64,000 bases of DNA from Cutibacterium modestum (GCF_008326345.1 NZ_BJEN01000001.1:558001-622000); one strand, 5' to 3'; shown: positions 29,915 to 38,374, counted from the first letter of the stretch. A program made the numbers and translations. The notes: generated from the letters alone by a model not told the origin.

Positions 29915-30802
29915 TCAGACGACGGCGCAGCGGATCGGGATTCCGGCGGCTCGAAGATGGTCCTCAATGAATGTTCGTGCTGACGCGCTGCGCCTGTTGG
30001 AATCGGGAGCGTCGTCGTTCCACATCTCGATCATCATTCGGCCGCGCCAGGTCTGTTCGGCAAGGATGGCGAAAGATTCGTCCCAGTCGACGGTTCCCTC
30101 CCCCATCGGCACCCGCCGGGGCTCGCCTGGGCGAACATCCTTGACGTGAATAGCGACCATGTGGCCGCGCCCAGCCTCAAGTTCGGTCGCGGCATCGAGC
30201 TGCTGCTCGGCGATGTTGCCGAGGTCCGGGTACACTTGCAGGTAAGGCGTGTCGGCAAGCCTGACAAACTCCATCGCCTTGCATATGGAGGTGACGTCGG
30301 TGCCGTCAACGTTTTCGATGCCCATGACGACCCCCAACCGTGCGGCCATCGGGACGGCGTCGAGCAGGAGGTCGGTGTACCACTGCTCGGCATGGCCGTT
30401 CATCTTCTCGTAGTAGCAGTAATACCCCGCAACCTGAAGCACGGGAGCGCCGAGGTCGTGGCACAACTGCAGTCCTTCGGCCATCGTCTCCCGAGCGCGC
30501 TGACGCATGGCTGGGTCGGCACTGCCAGGGCCAATGCGCCGATGTACCGACAGACATATGCCACCAATCGCAGTTTCTTCAGCCTCAGCGCAGTGGCGCA
30601 CCATGCGACGCTGGCTCTGATCCCATCCGAGCCGTGCCATCCTCTCCTCGGTCTCGTCGACGGACAGGTCAATGAAGCTGAATCCCGCTTCGGGCACCTG
30701 GCTCAGGAAGCGTCGCCAGTCATCGTTGGTGGTCAGTGGATTACTGATGAGGGCTTTCTCATAGATGCCGAGTGTCACCCCGTCGGTCAGTGATTCGGTC
30801 AT
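29915..30802 (-). CDS. ulaE: L-xylulose-5-phosphate 3-epimerase (UlaE/SgbU type)
   Basis: 295 residues from the ATG at 30802, overlapping the end of the decarboxylase-like gene by 4 bases. The xylose-isomerase-like barrel keeps the expected metal and catalytic residues in order: Glu in GIENVDG, Asp in VYPDLGN, His in AIHVKDVRPGEPRRVP and Glu in MMIEMWND. The N terminus LGIYEKALISNPLTTNDDWRRFL matches UlaE well. It epimerises L-xylulose 5-phosphate to L-ribulose 5-phosphate. An 86-base gap separates it from the UlaF-like gene. Confidence 0.9.
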   Translation of the reverse strand: MTESLTDGVTLGIYEKALISNPLTTNDDWRRFLSQVPEAGFSFIDLSVDETEERMARLGWDQSQRRMVRHCAEAEETAIGGICLSVHRRIGPGSADPAMRQRARETMAEGLQLCHDLGAPVLQVAGYYCYYEKMNGHAEQWYTDLLLDAVPMAARLGVVMGIENVDGTDVTSICKAMEFVRLADTPYLQVYPDLGNIAEQQLDAATELEAGRGHMVAIHVKDVRPGEPRRVPMGEGTVDWDESFAILAEQTWRGRMMIEMWNDDAPDSNRRSASARTFIEDHLRAAGIPIRCAVV

Positions 30803-31452
30803 TGCGGCCACACCTCGTTCAGGGTGGATCGCAGCCGTTGCGCGGCAGCCTTCGGGGCTTTAGCGGCGACGATCGACCGGCCAGCAATGACGATGCCGAC
30901 CGGGTGTCCAGCGAAAAGCGGGAGATCCTCGGGGGTGATTCCTCCGGTGACGGTGACGGTAAACCCCATCTGGGCAAGTTCGTCAACTCGCCCGAGGTCC
31001 TCAGGCTTCCAGGAGAGGTCTCCGGCAGCTTCGCGGTCGCGGGAACGCTTGACGATGACATGCTGGACACCCAGTTTGCGCCAGGCGCGGGCGCGGTCAG
31101 CGTCGTACCACTCGTCGGCGAGCTCAACCTGTACCTCACCGTTGAACTCCGCTGCCACCTTGCATACCTGGTCGATAGTCGTCAGGGATGCCCCAGCGAC
31201 GCAGGAGACGAGGTCGGCGCCTGCGTCGAAGCACATCCGGGCGATCTTCGCCCCAGCTTCAGCGATGCGAACGTCGGCGAGGATGGCCTTGTCAGGGTAG
31301 GCGGCCCGAATGGCACGCACCGCACCCATTCCCTCAGCGAGGACGAGAATAGTTCCGCACTCGATGACGTCGACCTCGTTGGACACCTGAGCCAGCGGAG
31401 CGAGGGCCGACGGCAGGTCATAGGTGTCAAGAGCAACTTGAAGTCGTGGCAT
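30799..31452 (-). CDS. 3-keto-L-gulonate-6-phosphate decarboxylase-like protein with altered active site
   Basis: 217 residues from the ATG at 31452. It aligns end to end with UlaD: LQVALDTYDLPSAL, VIECGTILVLAEG, ADVRIAEAG, VQVELADEWY, KRSRDREAAG, VTVTGGITPEDLPLF and IVIAGRSI. From memory of E. coli UlaD, the D-x-K-x-x-D motif reads ADAKIADAG and the loop reads YHRSRD. Here the motif Lys is Arg, the second Asp is Glu, and the loop His is Lys, while the loop Arg, Glu33-like and Glu112-like residues are kept. It therefore belongs to the OMP-decarboxylase suprafamily but may use another mechanism or substrate. Confidence 0.8.
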   Translation of the reverse strand: MPRLQVALDTYDLPSALAPLAQVSNEVDVIECGTILVLAEGMGAVRAIRAAYPDKAILADVRIAEAGAKIARMCFDAGADLVSCVAGASLTTIDQVCKVAAEFNGEVQVELADEWYDADRARAWRKLGVQHVIVKRSRDREAAGDLSWKPEDLGRVDELAQMGFTVTVTGGITPEDLPLFAGHPVGIVIAGRSIVAAKAPKAAAQRLRSTLNEVWPQ

Positions 31453-31457
31453 CGTCG

Positions 31458-32450
31458 TCACCCGGCCAGCGGCTCGAAGCCAAAGAAGGCGGCCGCGTTG
31501 TTAATGAGGAGGTCGGTGACATAGTCGCGATCGACGCCTTCGTCCTCGACAAGGCGCGGGCAGAAAACGGCCGGATCGTAGTCGATACCTGAGACCGAAC
31601 CGTAAACTTTCTGGTAAGAAGCCTTGCCAGAGTCGGTACCCAGCAGGATCTGCTTGCCGTAACCCTTTTCGCCGAGGGTCTTCACCAGGTTGACGCGGGT
31701 GTTGTCCGGGACGTACTTGATGCGGTTAGTGCCGTCGAGCTCGACGTAGCAGCCGAGCTTGCAGATCTGCTCATGGACCCACGGATCCCAGTTGCGCTGC
31801 ATGTGTCCGATGGCGATCTTGGTGGGATCAACACCTTGATCAACGAGGAATCGCGCCTGATCTGGACCGCAGGTTCCAGCCGTGACGTGGGTGTTAATGG
31901 GGCAGCCGGTCTCTTTAGATGCGATAGCAACGGCCTTGCCGGATTTCTTCTCCCACTCGGTGATCTTGCCGTAAGCGGTGGCCCACTTGATGACGCCGGC
32001 CTTGACGTTGGTGCGTTCGACGATGGGGCCCATGTAGTCGAAGCGGTCGATGCCCTCCACAATGTCGGCGATAAGTAGATCGGCAATCTGGTTGACGGTG
32101 TACTGGTTGACCCAGCTTTGGCGCCACTCGAGGTAGACCTTCTGCTGGTGGAAACCAGTGGCTTGGACAACCTGGAGGTCCGGGACCTTCTCGACGACCT
32201 CGAGGGTTTTGAGTACGCCGCGGCCCGAGGATGCGGGGCACATGTCGATGATGGTGCCGCCGTTGGCCCAGTTCTTGGAGGCCTCAACGAAATACGTAGC
32301 TTCCTGGGCGGCCTTGTCGACGTCGTCGAGCAAGTGGTCGGGATCAATGTAAACTTCGCCGGCTCCGACGCGGATGAGGTGATCGTGGGCGTTGACAACG
32401 CCGAGAGTGTCGGGTGAAACGTCGCCATTGATGGTGCGAACAACGGCCAT
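31458..32450 (-). CDS. phosphotriesterase-family metal-dependent lactonase
   Basis: 330 residues of the PF02126 family. Metal ligands can be placed: H22 and H24 in NAHDHLI, a candidate carboxylated Lys at 155 (GVIKWATAYG), H188 (PINTHVTAG), a His in IGHMQRNWD and the Asp in LLGTDSGKASY. Bacterial members near sugar genes hydrolyse phosphorylated sugar lactones. It is the first gene of the operon behind the divergent promoter region, and could open a lactone (possibly phosphorylated) before the decarboxylase, in place of the unrelated UlaG lactonase of the ascorbate pathway. The substrate is inferred, not shown. Confidence 0.82.
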   Translation of the reverse strand: MAVVRTINGDVSPDTLGVVNAHDHLIRVGAGEVYIDPDHLLDDVDKAAQEATYFVEASKNWANGGTIIDMCPASSGRGVLKTLEVVEKVPDLQVVQATGFHQQKVYLEWRQSWVNQYTVNQIADLLIADIVEGIDRFDYMGPIVERTNVKAGVIKWATAYGKITEWEKKSGKAVAIASKETGCPINTHVTAGTCGPDQARFLVDQGVDPTKIAIGHMQRNWDPWVHEQICKLGCYVELDGTNRIKYVPDNTRVNLVKTLGEKGYGKQILLGTDSGKASYQKVYGSVSGIDYDPAVFCPRLVEDEGVDRDYVTDLLINNAAAFFGFEPLAG

Positions 32451-32527
32451 TGGAATGATTCCTCTCTCACGACTGCGTGACGGGGACTATTCAGCCGCCG
32501 TCACAACAACCCCGCAAGGTCGTGTGC

Positions 32528-32539
32528 TCACACATGTGA
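32528..32539. promoter_or_regulatory. operator-like palindrome 1 (TCACA-N2-TGTGA)
   Basis: TCACACATGTGA, with perfect 5-bp arms, lies 78 bases upstream of the lactonase start in the divergent intergenic region. The same arms recur at 32611-32622. It is a likely SorC-family regulator site. Confidence 0.6.
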
Positions 32540-32562
32540 ATTCTCCATCAGCAGAGGGACTA

Positions 32563-32577
32563 GTAAAGTGGCTTTAC
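32563..32577. promoter_or_regulatory. inverted repeat GTAAAG-TGG-CTTTAC
   Basis: A perfect 6-bp inverted repeat with a 3-base spacer, midway between the two TCACA-N2-TGTGA sites. It could be a further protein site or part of a promoter. Confidence 0.4.
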
Positions 32578-32610
32578 CTCCCGTTTTAAGTGAGCCTCAG
32601 CGACAAAGAT

Positions 32611-32622
32611 TCACATTTGTGA
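32611..32622. promoter_or_regulatory. operator-like palindrome 2 (TCACA-N2-TGTGA)
   Basis: TCACATTTGTGA ends 7 bases before the ATG of the SorC-type regulator, a position suited to autorepression. The centre-to-centre distance from the first copy is 83 bases, about eight helical turns, which would allow looping. Confidence 0.6.
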
Positions 32623-32629
32623 GACACCC

Positions 32630-33574
32630 ATGACTAATCGAGAACACATCCAAACCCTCTTGACGGTGGCGAGACGGTACTGGTTGGAACAGGTCACTCA
32701 GGCCGAGATCGCCGCCGAGATCGGATACTCCCGGTCGATGGTGTCGCGTCTGCTCGACGAGGCCCGGCGTCGTGGAATCATCACGTTCACCGTGCAGCAC
32801 CCTTTGGAGCGCGCCATCGAGTTGGAGGATGATCTGACGCGAACCTTCGGGCTTGCGTGCGCGAGAGTGGCACTATCGAGTAACGACTCGGCGACCGACG
32901 AAGTGTCGCGGATGGCGGCCGATCTTGTGAGGACGTATATGCACCCGGATTCGGTGATCGCATTATCGAATGGACGCGGGGTAGCCTCGGTGGTACATGC
33001 CATGGTGCCGATACGTTGTCCGGCAGTAACGGTGGTGCAAGCGATTGGTGGAACGGCACGCGGGAACCTGTTGTTGGACTCCCCCGAGCTGTGCCGCCAG
33101 ATGGCAGAGCGAATTGGCTGCGCTTACCGAGTGATGCCCGCACCGGTGCTGGTGTCGAATCCACAGGTGGCGGCAGCATTAAAGGCAGAGACGTCGGTTG
33201 GAATGACGATCGCGATGGCCTCCCACGCCGACATCCTGGTGACGGGTGTGGGCGCGGTCGGGGTGAACTCAGTAGCGCCGATTTTCGACCACATGATGCC
33301 CGAACGGGCTCACGCCGAGTTGTTGTCGCGGGGAGCAGTCGGCCACATCTGCGGACACCACATTGATACGCGGGGCCGTCACGTGGATGCGGACTTCTGC
33401 CAAGGGTTGATGACGATACCAATTGACCGGATCCCTTCCATCACCCACGTCATCGTCAGTGCCTTTGGAGCCGAGAAGGTGCCAGCCTTGACAGCAATCC
33501 TGCAAGGTAATTGGGTAACGGACCTGGTGACCGACATGGCAACAGCGAGGGCAGTGCTGGACCATCCTGACTGA
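32630..33574 (+). CDS. SorC/DeoR-type sugar-binding transcriptional regulator
   Basis: 314 residues. An N-terminal helix-turn-helix (QVTQAEIAAEIGYSRSMVSRLLDEARRRGI, residues about 20-50) is followed by the sugar-isomerase-like effector domain of the SorC family (VIALSNGRGVASVVHAM, VVQAIGGTAR, VTGVGAVGVNS, and a final ALTAILQGNWVTDLVTD). These regulators bind phosphorylated sugars. It is divergent from the six-gene sugar-acid operon and shares with it a region holding two matching palindromes, so it probably controls that operon and itself. Confidence 0.9.
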   Translation: MTNREHIQTLLTVARRYWLEQVTQAEIAAEIGYSRSMVSRLLDEARRRGIITFTVQHPLERAIELEDDLTRTFGLACARVALSSNDSATDEVSRMAADLVRTYMHPDSVIALSNGRGVASVVHAMVPIRCPAVTVVQAIGGTARGNLLLDSPELCRQMAERIGCAYRVMPAPVLVSNPQVAAALKAETSVGMTIAMASHADILVTGVGAVGVNSVAPIFDHMMPERAHAELLSRGAVGHICGHHIDTRGRHVDADFCQGLMTIPIDRIPSITHVIVSAFGAEKVPALTAILQGNWVTDLVTDMATARAVLDHPD

Positions 33575-33604
33575 GATTTCGGTGACTAGTCCGCTGTTAG
33601 CGTC

Positions 33605-34642
33605 GTGGGTATTCCGAGCCGACAAGGATTCCCGTGGCCGCTGACGCCCGCCCCCATCACCACGAACGAGCTCATCGCGGCTGTCGCCAAGACGGTGATT
33701 GACGCTGGGGTGTCTCGGGAGGTGGCGCAGGTGTTAGCACGCAATTGTGCTTCATGTAGGCGAGACGGCACGACCGGCCACGGACTGTTTCGGGTCCCGG
33801 GATACGTAAAATCCTTGACAAGCGGTTGGGCTGACGGGACCGTCACCGGCGAAGCGCACCAAGTAGAGTCGTCTTACCTGCGCGTTAATGGCCGCAGTGG
33901 GTTTGCTCAGCCTGCAACGGCCGCCATCGAACAAACCACCGAGCAGATGCTGACCGAGACGGGAGTCGCGGTGGTCGCTGTTCATGACACTCATCACTTC
34001 AGTGCGCTGCGGCCAGATCTGGAACCTTGGTCCCGCAAAGGTTTCATCGGATTGGCGACGGTGGCCAGCGGTCAGTTGTCGATGACGGCACAAGGGAGAA
34101 CCGAGGCCGTCATGAGCACAAACCCGCTGGCCTTTGCGACGCCGGTTGCCGGCAAGGACCCGTTGGTGTTCGACTTTGCGACCTCGTCGATCTCGCGCGG
34201 GAACTTTTACTGCTGATAGCACGCAAGGACCAGACGGCCCCCAGAGTCCGGTATTGATGCCCAAGATCAGGAGACCAATGATCCCTCAGAGATCCTCGAG
34301 GAGGGCAGCATTCTGCCCTTCGGTGGGCACCAAGGGAGCTCTCATCGCCATGTGATCGAGATGACGGCGGCTGGATTTACGGGTGCCGAGTTCTCCTATC
34401 AGGTGGCCGCCGAGGCCCCAGAGAGTGTGTCGACCTTCCGCACCGGCTAGCTGTACATCTTGTTGGATCCAGCTCGAGGTGGGAATGACATCTATGCTGA
34501 ACGGACCAAGGAGTTCGTCGACATGCTGGGGCAAGCTGGATGGAATCACATCCCGGCTCGCAGCAGGTTCTCAAGCGTGACAAGGCAATGGAGATGAAGA
34601 AGGGGATTCCGATTACCGAGGAGATTCAAGCGCTGTTGATCT
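33605..34642 (+). pseudogene. decayed Ldh_2-family NAD(P)H-dependent reductase
   Basis: The 5' part (from 33605, possible GTG start) is intact for about 200 codons: VAKTVIDAGVSREVAQVLA, GHGLFRVPGYVKSL, VAVHDTHHFSALRPDLEPWS and STNPLAFATPV. It then loses frame at about 34205. The next frames continue the family: ILEEGSILPFGGHQGSS, AAGFTGAEFSYQ, a TAG, LYILLDPARGGNDIYAERTKEF and finally MKKGIPITEEIQALLI. The family includes 2,3-diketo-L-gulonate reductase (YiaK) and cyclic imino-acid reductases; HHFSALRPDLEP is closer to the latter. It lies 30 bases after the SorC-type gene. Confidence 0.75.
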
Positions 34643-34649
34643 GATTGGG

Positions 34650-35196
34650 TCACCACAGCGGACGGAACGACGTCGTCACCGCGTCAAAGCCAGCTGAGAA
34701 GAGATCATTAACCATGGTTTGAGAGCGGATAAAACCTCCTGCGATGACGGTTCGCTTCGGGTCCGTGCTTCGCACGGACTGATAAGCACCCTTCGCCATT
34801 GGACCTGGGAGAATCTCGACAGCGTCTGTGCGTAGCTTTTCCAAAATTCGAAGAGCAGTCCGCAGAGCGATCGAGTCGAGCAGAAAAATCCTAAAATCGT
34901 GTTGAGGCCACTTCGCTGCGCAGTGTCAATCGTTCGTGCGTTCGAGCTAATGACAGTGTCGACGCCGCACTGTTTGCTCAAGAATGACAAACCGGCGGAA
35001 TTGGGTGTAACCCGGAAGCCATATCGACGTGAACAACGACCCTCTTTGCTGCGTCTACTACCTCCCGCGCCTTTGGACAGACGGTGGCGAGGGTAACGTC
35101 AGTAAGTAGGACGTATGGTGATGCCGTTTTCAGAGCGGCCTTCATCATCGTTGTATCCGCTGATGGAATGACTAAGCCTCGTTCAACCGTCAGCAT
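34650..35196 (-). pseudogene. decayed GlpP-family antiterminator
   Basis: Three minus-strand frames join into one protein of the glycerol-3-phosphate-responsive antiterminator family. In order: YVLLTDVTLATVCPKAREVV and VHVDMASGL; then, after a first frame change near 34985, LSFLSKQCGVDTVISSNART and IDTAQRSGLNTI; then, after a second near 34895, IFLLDSIALRTALRIL, RTDAVEILPGPM and VIAGGFIRSQTMVNDL. GlpP proteins bind mRNA leaders and prevent termination. It is the last member of a broken carbohydrate operon on the minus strand. Confidence 0.75.
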
Positions 35197-35279
35197 TGTG
35201 AGCCCCCTTCTCCATCTCAGCGGCGAATATGACCGGGCTGCCGTAACGGTGAACTTATTACGACAGCCCGAGGCGAGTC

Positions 35280-35933
35280 TCAGTTCTCGCTGTCCACGCT
35301 CTTTGGACTGTATCCGGCAACACCTTGCACGGCGTCGGCCATTTGTTGATCGTCAAGAATCTTGATCGTACGCCCAGTCGACATGGCTCTGAGGTGGACC
35401 TCGCAGATATACTCAAGGTACGGAAGCAACGAAAGAGCCTTGTCAATACTCGGTCCTGTCGTGATGGCCCCATGATTAGCCATCAGGGCGGCGTGGCGAT
35501 CTCTCAATGCGTCCATCACGTTGAGAGCAAGCCCGTCAGTACCGAACTCGGCATAAGCCGCAACACGCACTGTACCCTCGAACATCGCTGAGTAGTAGTG
35601 CGAGCACGGCACCTCATCTACGACGAGACCTAAAGCGGTGGAGGCCGGAGCATGGTTGTGGGTGATAGCCACAACATCGCTACTGTGATACACGCTCAAA
35701 TGCAGTGGCAATTCTGATGACGGCTTGTAACGAGCTTCGACGGGACTGCCATCGAGACGGTGCACACCGATGTCTGCAGCTGTCAATTCGTCATACGGAA
35801 CTGCTGACGGTGAGATAACGACAAGGTCATCAACGCGGATAGAGACGTTTCCTGCAGTTCCCACAGTCAAGCCCTGGTCTTGCATCGTGTGGCATGCGTC
35901 AACTACCGCTTGGCGTTCCTGCTCTAAAATCAT
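35280..35933 (-). CDS. class II aldolase (L-fuculose-phosphate aldolase type)
   Basis: 217 residues and intact. Motifs are VGTAGNVSIRVDDLVVISPSAVPYDEL, KPSSELPLHLSVY (catalytic Glu), zinc ligands ITHNHAPASTALG and MANHGAITTG. The family cleaves sugar 1-phosphates to DHAP and an aldehyde. Its operon partners on both sides (2-hydroxyacid dehydrogenase, FGGY kinase, GlpP-like) are all broken, so the pathway is probably lost even though this gene still reads through. The exact substrate is unknown. Confidence 0.85.
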   Translation of the reverse strand: MILEQERQAVVDACHTMQDQGLTVGTAGNVSIRVDDLVVISPSAVPYDELTAADIGVHRLDGSPVEARYKPSSELPLHLSVYHSSDVVAITHNHAPASTALGLVVDEVPCSHYYSAMFEGTVRVAAYAEFGTDGLALNVMDALRDRHAALMANHGAITTGPSIDKALSLLPYLEYICEVHLRAMSTGRTIKILDDQQMADAVQGVAGYSPKSVDSEN

Positions 35934-35958
35934 GCCTTCTCCTTACTTATGTTTTCTT

Positions 35959-36984
35959 TCAGCGATTAACGGTTGGATTAGCTAGGTGCTTAGGACAACG
36001 ACCATCTACAAAAGCGGCTACATCTGCCGCACCAATTCGTGCCGCTAACTCCGCAGCCTGTTTTGAGGCGCCAGCAATGTGCGGCGTCAGCACAACTCGC
36101 GGAGTCCTTAGAAGGCGAGAGGTAGCAGGGAGCGGTTCTTCCGGTAGACAATCGAAAGCAGCGGCGTACAAGTGGCCACTATCAATGGCATTACAAACCG
36201 CTTCATAATCCACGAGCACAGTTCACGAAGACAGATCCAGCCGGCATCTTCTGCAACTCGTGCGCACCAATCATGTGGTGGCTGTCGTCAGTGACACGAG
36301 CATGGACAGTGACAATTCGACAGGATCCCATGAGATCATCCAAAGAGTCAGTGAGCGTGATACCTGGTTCGAGTGCCTTCGGATCGGCCCATGGATCATG
36401 AACGAAAACGTTGGCACCCATCGCGGTCATTATCACGGCCACTCTCGAACCGACCGAGCCGTAACCGATGGCCCCGCCACGAATCTCCATTCCGACATCG
36501 TCGTAACGGTAAGCCGCCCTTTCCCAATTGCCTGTAACGAGGCAATTGTGGTGAGCGGGAATCTGACGAACGGCTGCCAGGATCATGGCTACGGTGTGTT
36601 CTGCCGTCGCTGTGGCATTCCGGCCTGGAGCATAGGTGACCTGAACCCATGCCTCGTCGCGGAATCGATGTTCACATTTACCGGGCCACCACGCATGATT
36701 GTCACCTGCTGTAGAGCGGGACTCGATTCAAAGACACGGTCGATGAATGGAAAAGTATGACTGACACACACCTGGACGTCCTCAAGAGCCGCGATCAATT
36801 CATCGACGTCTCTCGCAGCTTCGTGAACCTCGTCGACATTCCCCACGGGTATCATGGGCCAGTTTGACAATAGCTCTTTGATACGAGCCCTCGGAACCGA
36901 ATTGTGCAACGCATTTTTGAGAACCTCAACCGTCTCAAACTGATCCCCCGCCACAAGGATCGTGATTTCATTTTCAGTTGACAC
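35959..36984 (-). pseudogene. decayed D-isomer-specific 2-hydroxyacid dehydrogenase
   Basis: The minus-strand frames combine to a full-length dehydrogenase. The N-terminal part runs from 36984 (MSTENEITILVAGDQ) to NVNIDSATRHG, then shifts near 36650. The middle part AEHTVAMILAAVRQIP and GYGSVGSRVAVIMTAMGANV (NAD-binding) runs to FVNCARG and meets a stop. The last part LVDYEAVCNAIDSGHLYAAAF to PHIAGASKQAAELAA (catalytic His) is in another frame from about 36215. It belongs to the serA/ghrB family. Two small lesions explain the damage. Confidence 0.8.
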
Positions 36985-37505
36985 TGTCAGCCTCCTTCAT
37001 GTTTCTGATTTCACGCATGCTTGGCCAAACAGGGCGAATGGCTACACGGGATTCGAAATAAACCTCGGCTACGGCTCGGTAAATGCGGCCACGTTCTGGA
37101 TGTGGGTCGAAGCACTCGAAGGAACACGTCATCGCAGCCGCGGCATCTTCGACAGTGTCGTACCGCCCAGCCACAGTGAGCGCCAAGACTGCAGCACCCC
37201 GGGCACCAGTTTCTGGTGCGCTTTGACGAACCACAGATCGACCGGTCACATCGGCTAAGACTTCGCAGATGAGGTCTGACCTGAAACCACCACTCGACAC
37301 GACAAGGTCCCCCGTCATCCCCAGATGATCGCCACAGTCAGCGAGGGACAGTGCTACGCCCTCATAGACACTGCGCAACACGTCATCGGGGGTTGTCGTG
37401 AGCGACATTCCCATCCACGAGGCACTCGCAGAGGTGTCAACGAAAGGCGCTCGCCACCACCGAGCGATGCATAAGGCAAATAAATAACGCCATTCGCACC
37501 TGGAC
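36974..37505 (-). pseudogene. 3' remnant of an FGGY-family sugar kinase
   Basis: Only the C-terminal part remains: PGANGVIYLPYASLGGGERL (37505-37430), then, after one missing base near 37430, MGMSLTTTPDDVLRSVYEGV, VVSSGGFRSDLICEVLADVT and APETGARGAAVLALTVAG, ending at 36974. The N-terminal ATPase half is missing; sequence beyond about 37505 belongs to a different gene on the other strand. FGGY kinases phosphorylate pentoses and related sugars. It was the first gene of the operon containing the dehydrogenase and aldolase. Confidence 0.75.
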
Positions 37506-37507
37506 GT

Positions 37508-38152
37508 GAGTTTCGCGCGCGTCCTGGTGCATCGACCGCGAGTATTGCTGTTCGACGAACCTCTAGCTCACGTAGATGCCACGTCGAGGCCGAATTTGCG
37601 GCAAGAACTCGTGCGAGTCCACCGACGGATGGACTGCGCGACAATCCCGTAACCCACGATGTTCGCGAGGCATTGTCGATCCCAGACCGGATCATGTATT
37701 TAGCTGACGGCCAGGTCGCTTAGGACGACTATCCCGAGGACGTCCACGCGACCCCCGCAATGCTGGATATGGGAGCAACGACCATGATCTCCTGCACTGC
37801 CAGGATTACCGGACAACCGCCCATGGCCGAAGCGAGGATTTTCGACCAAGCCATCCGGGTAGCAGCTCACCCGCATTTCGACGATATGGTCGGTACCGAG
37901 CAACAAGTGGTGTTGGTGGGCTACCCCGGCAGTATCCGTATTTCTCGAGCAAATGAGCAGATCCGCATCCACGGGTGCCATGGCCAGATTGTCAGCCACG
38001 TGTTCGACGGCGAGTACTACCTCGTTGGCATGGAGACTGAGTATGGCATGGTCACTGCTCGGATAGCGGTCAGTGCCGAACCCATGATGGTCGGTGACGC
38101 GGTAACGGTAAGCGTCGTGACGTCAAGATTGTGGGCATTACCGGTGAAGTGA
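37508..38152 (+). pseudogene. 5'-truncated ABC importer ATPase (UgpC/MsmK type)
   Basis: The sequence begins abruptly in the middle of an ATPase: SFARVLVHRPRVLLFDEPLAHVDATSR (Walker B and D-loop), VTHDVREALSIPDRIMYLADG (H-loop), a TAG at 37720-37722, then a TOBE-like C-terminal region (ARIFDQAIRVAAHPHF, then EYYLVGMETEYGMV). The Walker A half is absent. The type normally serves ABC importers for sugars or glycerol 3-phosphate. It abuts the truncated FGGY kinase at about 37505, head to head. Confidence 0.75.
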
Positions 38153-38335
38153 TGGGCTACTCGCAAATAACGTTGCGCTAATCGCGCCGAAGAGCATCGG
38201 CGTAAACCGTCGCTTAGGGCAACGTTGAAGAGAAAGAAGAGAAACCTGCGTTATTGCTAGCAGCTAACATGCCCCCGTCCAACGCCAATTTAAAGTCAAG
38301 ACAGGCGGGGGTCGTGTGTTCCTACCAGCGCCAGG

Positions 38336-38365
38336 TTCAACTCCCATTTATCACAGGTGTGATAG
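38336..38365 (+). promoter_or_regulatory. promoter of the ABC-F/TetR operon with operator in the spacer
   Basis: A -35-like TTCAAC (38336-38341) and a -10-like TGATAG (38360-38365) are 18 bases apart. Transcription would begin at or within a few bases of the ATG at 38375, giving a leaderless mRNA. The palindrome TATCACAGGTGTGATA (38349-38364) covers the spacer and -10. Confidence 0.5.
38349..38364. promoter_or_regulatory. 16-bp operator palindrome
   Basis: TATCACA-GG-TGTGATA has perfect 7-bp arms and ends 10 bases before the ABC-F start. The downstream TetR-type protein is the natural candidate to bind it. Confidence 0.65.
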
Positions 38366-38374
38366 TTTGGCCTC

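Noticed and set aside
38260-38330. GC-rich inverted segments (CCCCCGTC and GACAGGCGGGGG) before the ABC-F promoter
   Set aside because: The arms pair only partly and have a long loop. The evidence is too weak to call a terminator or site.
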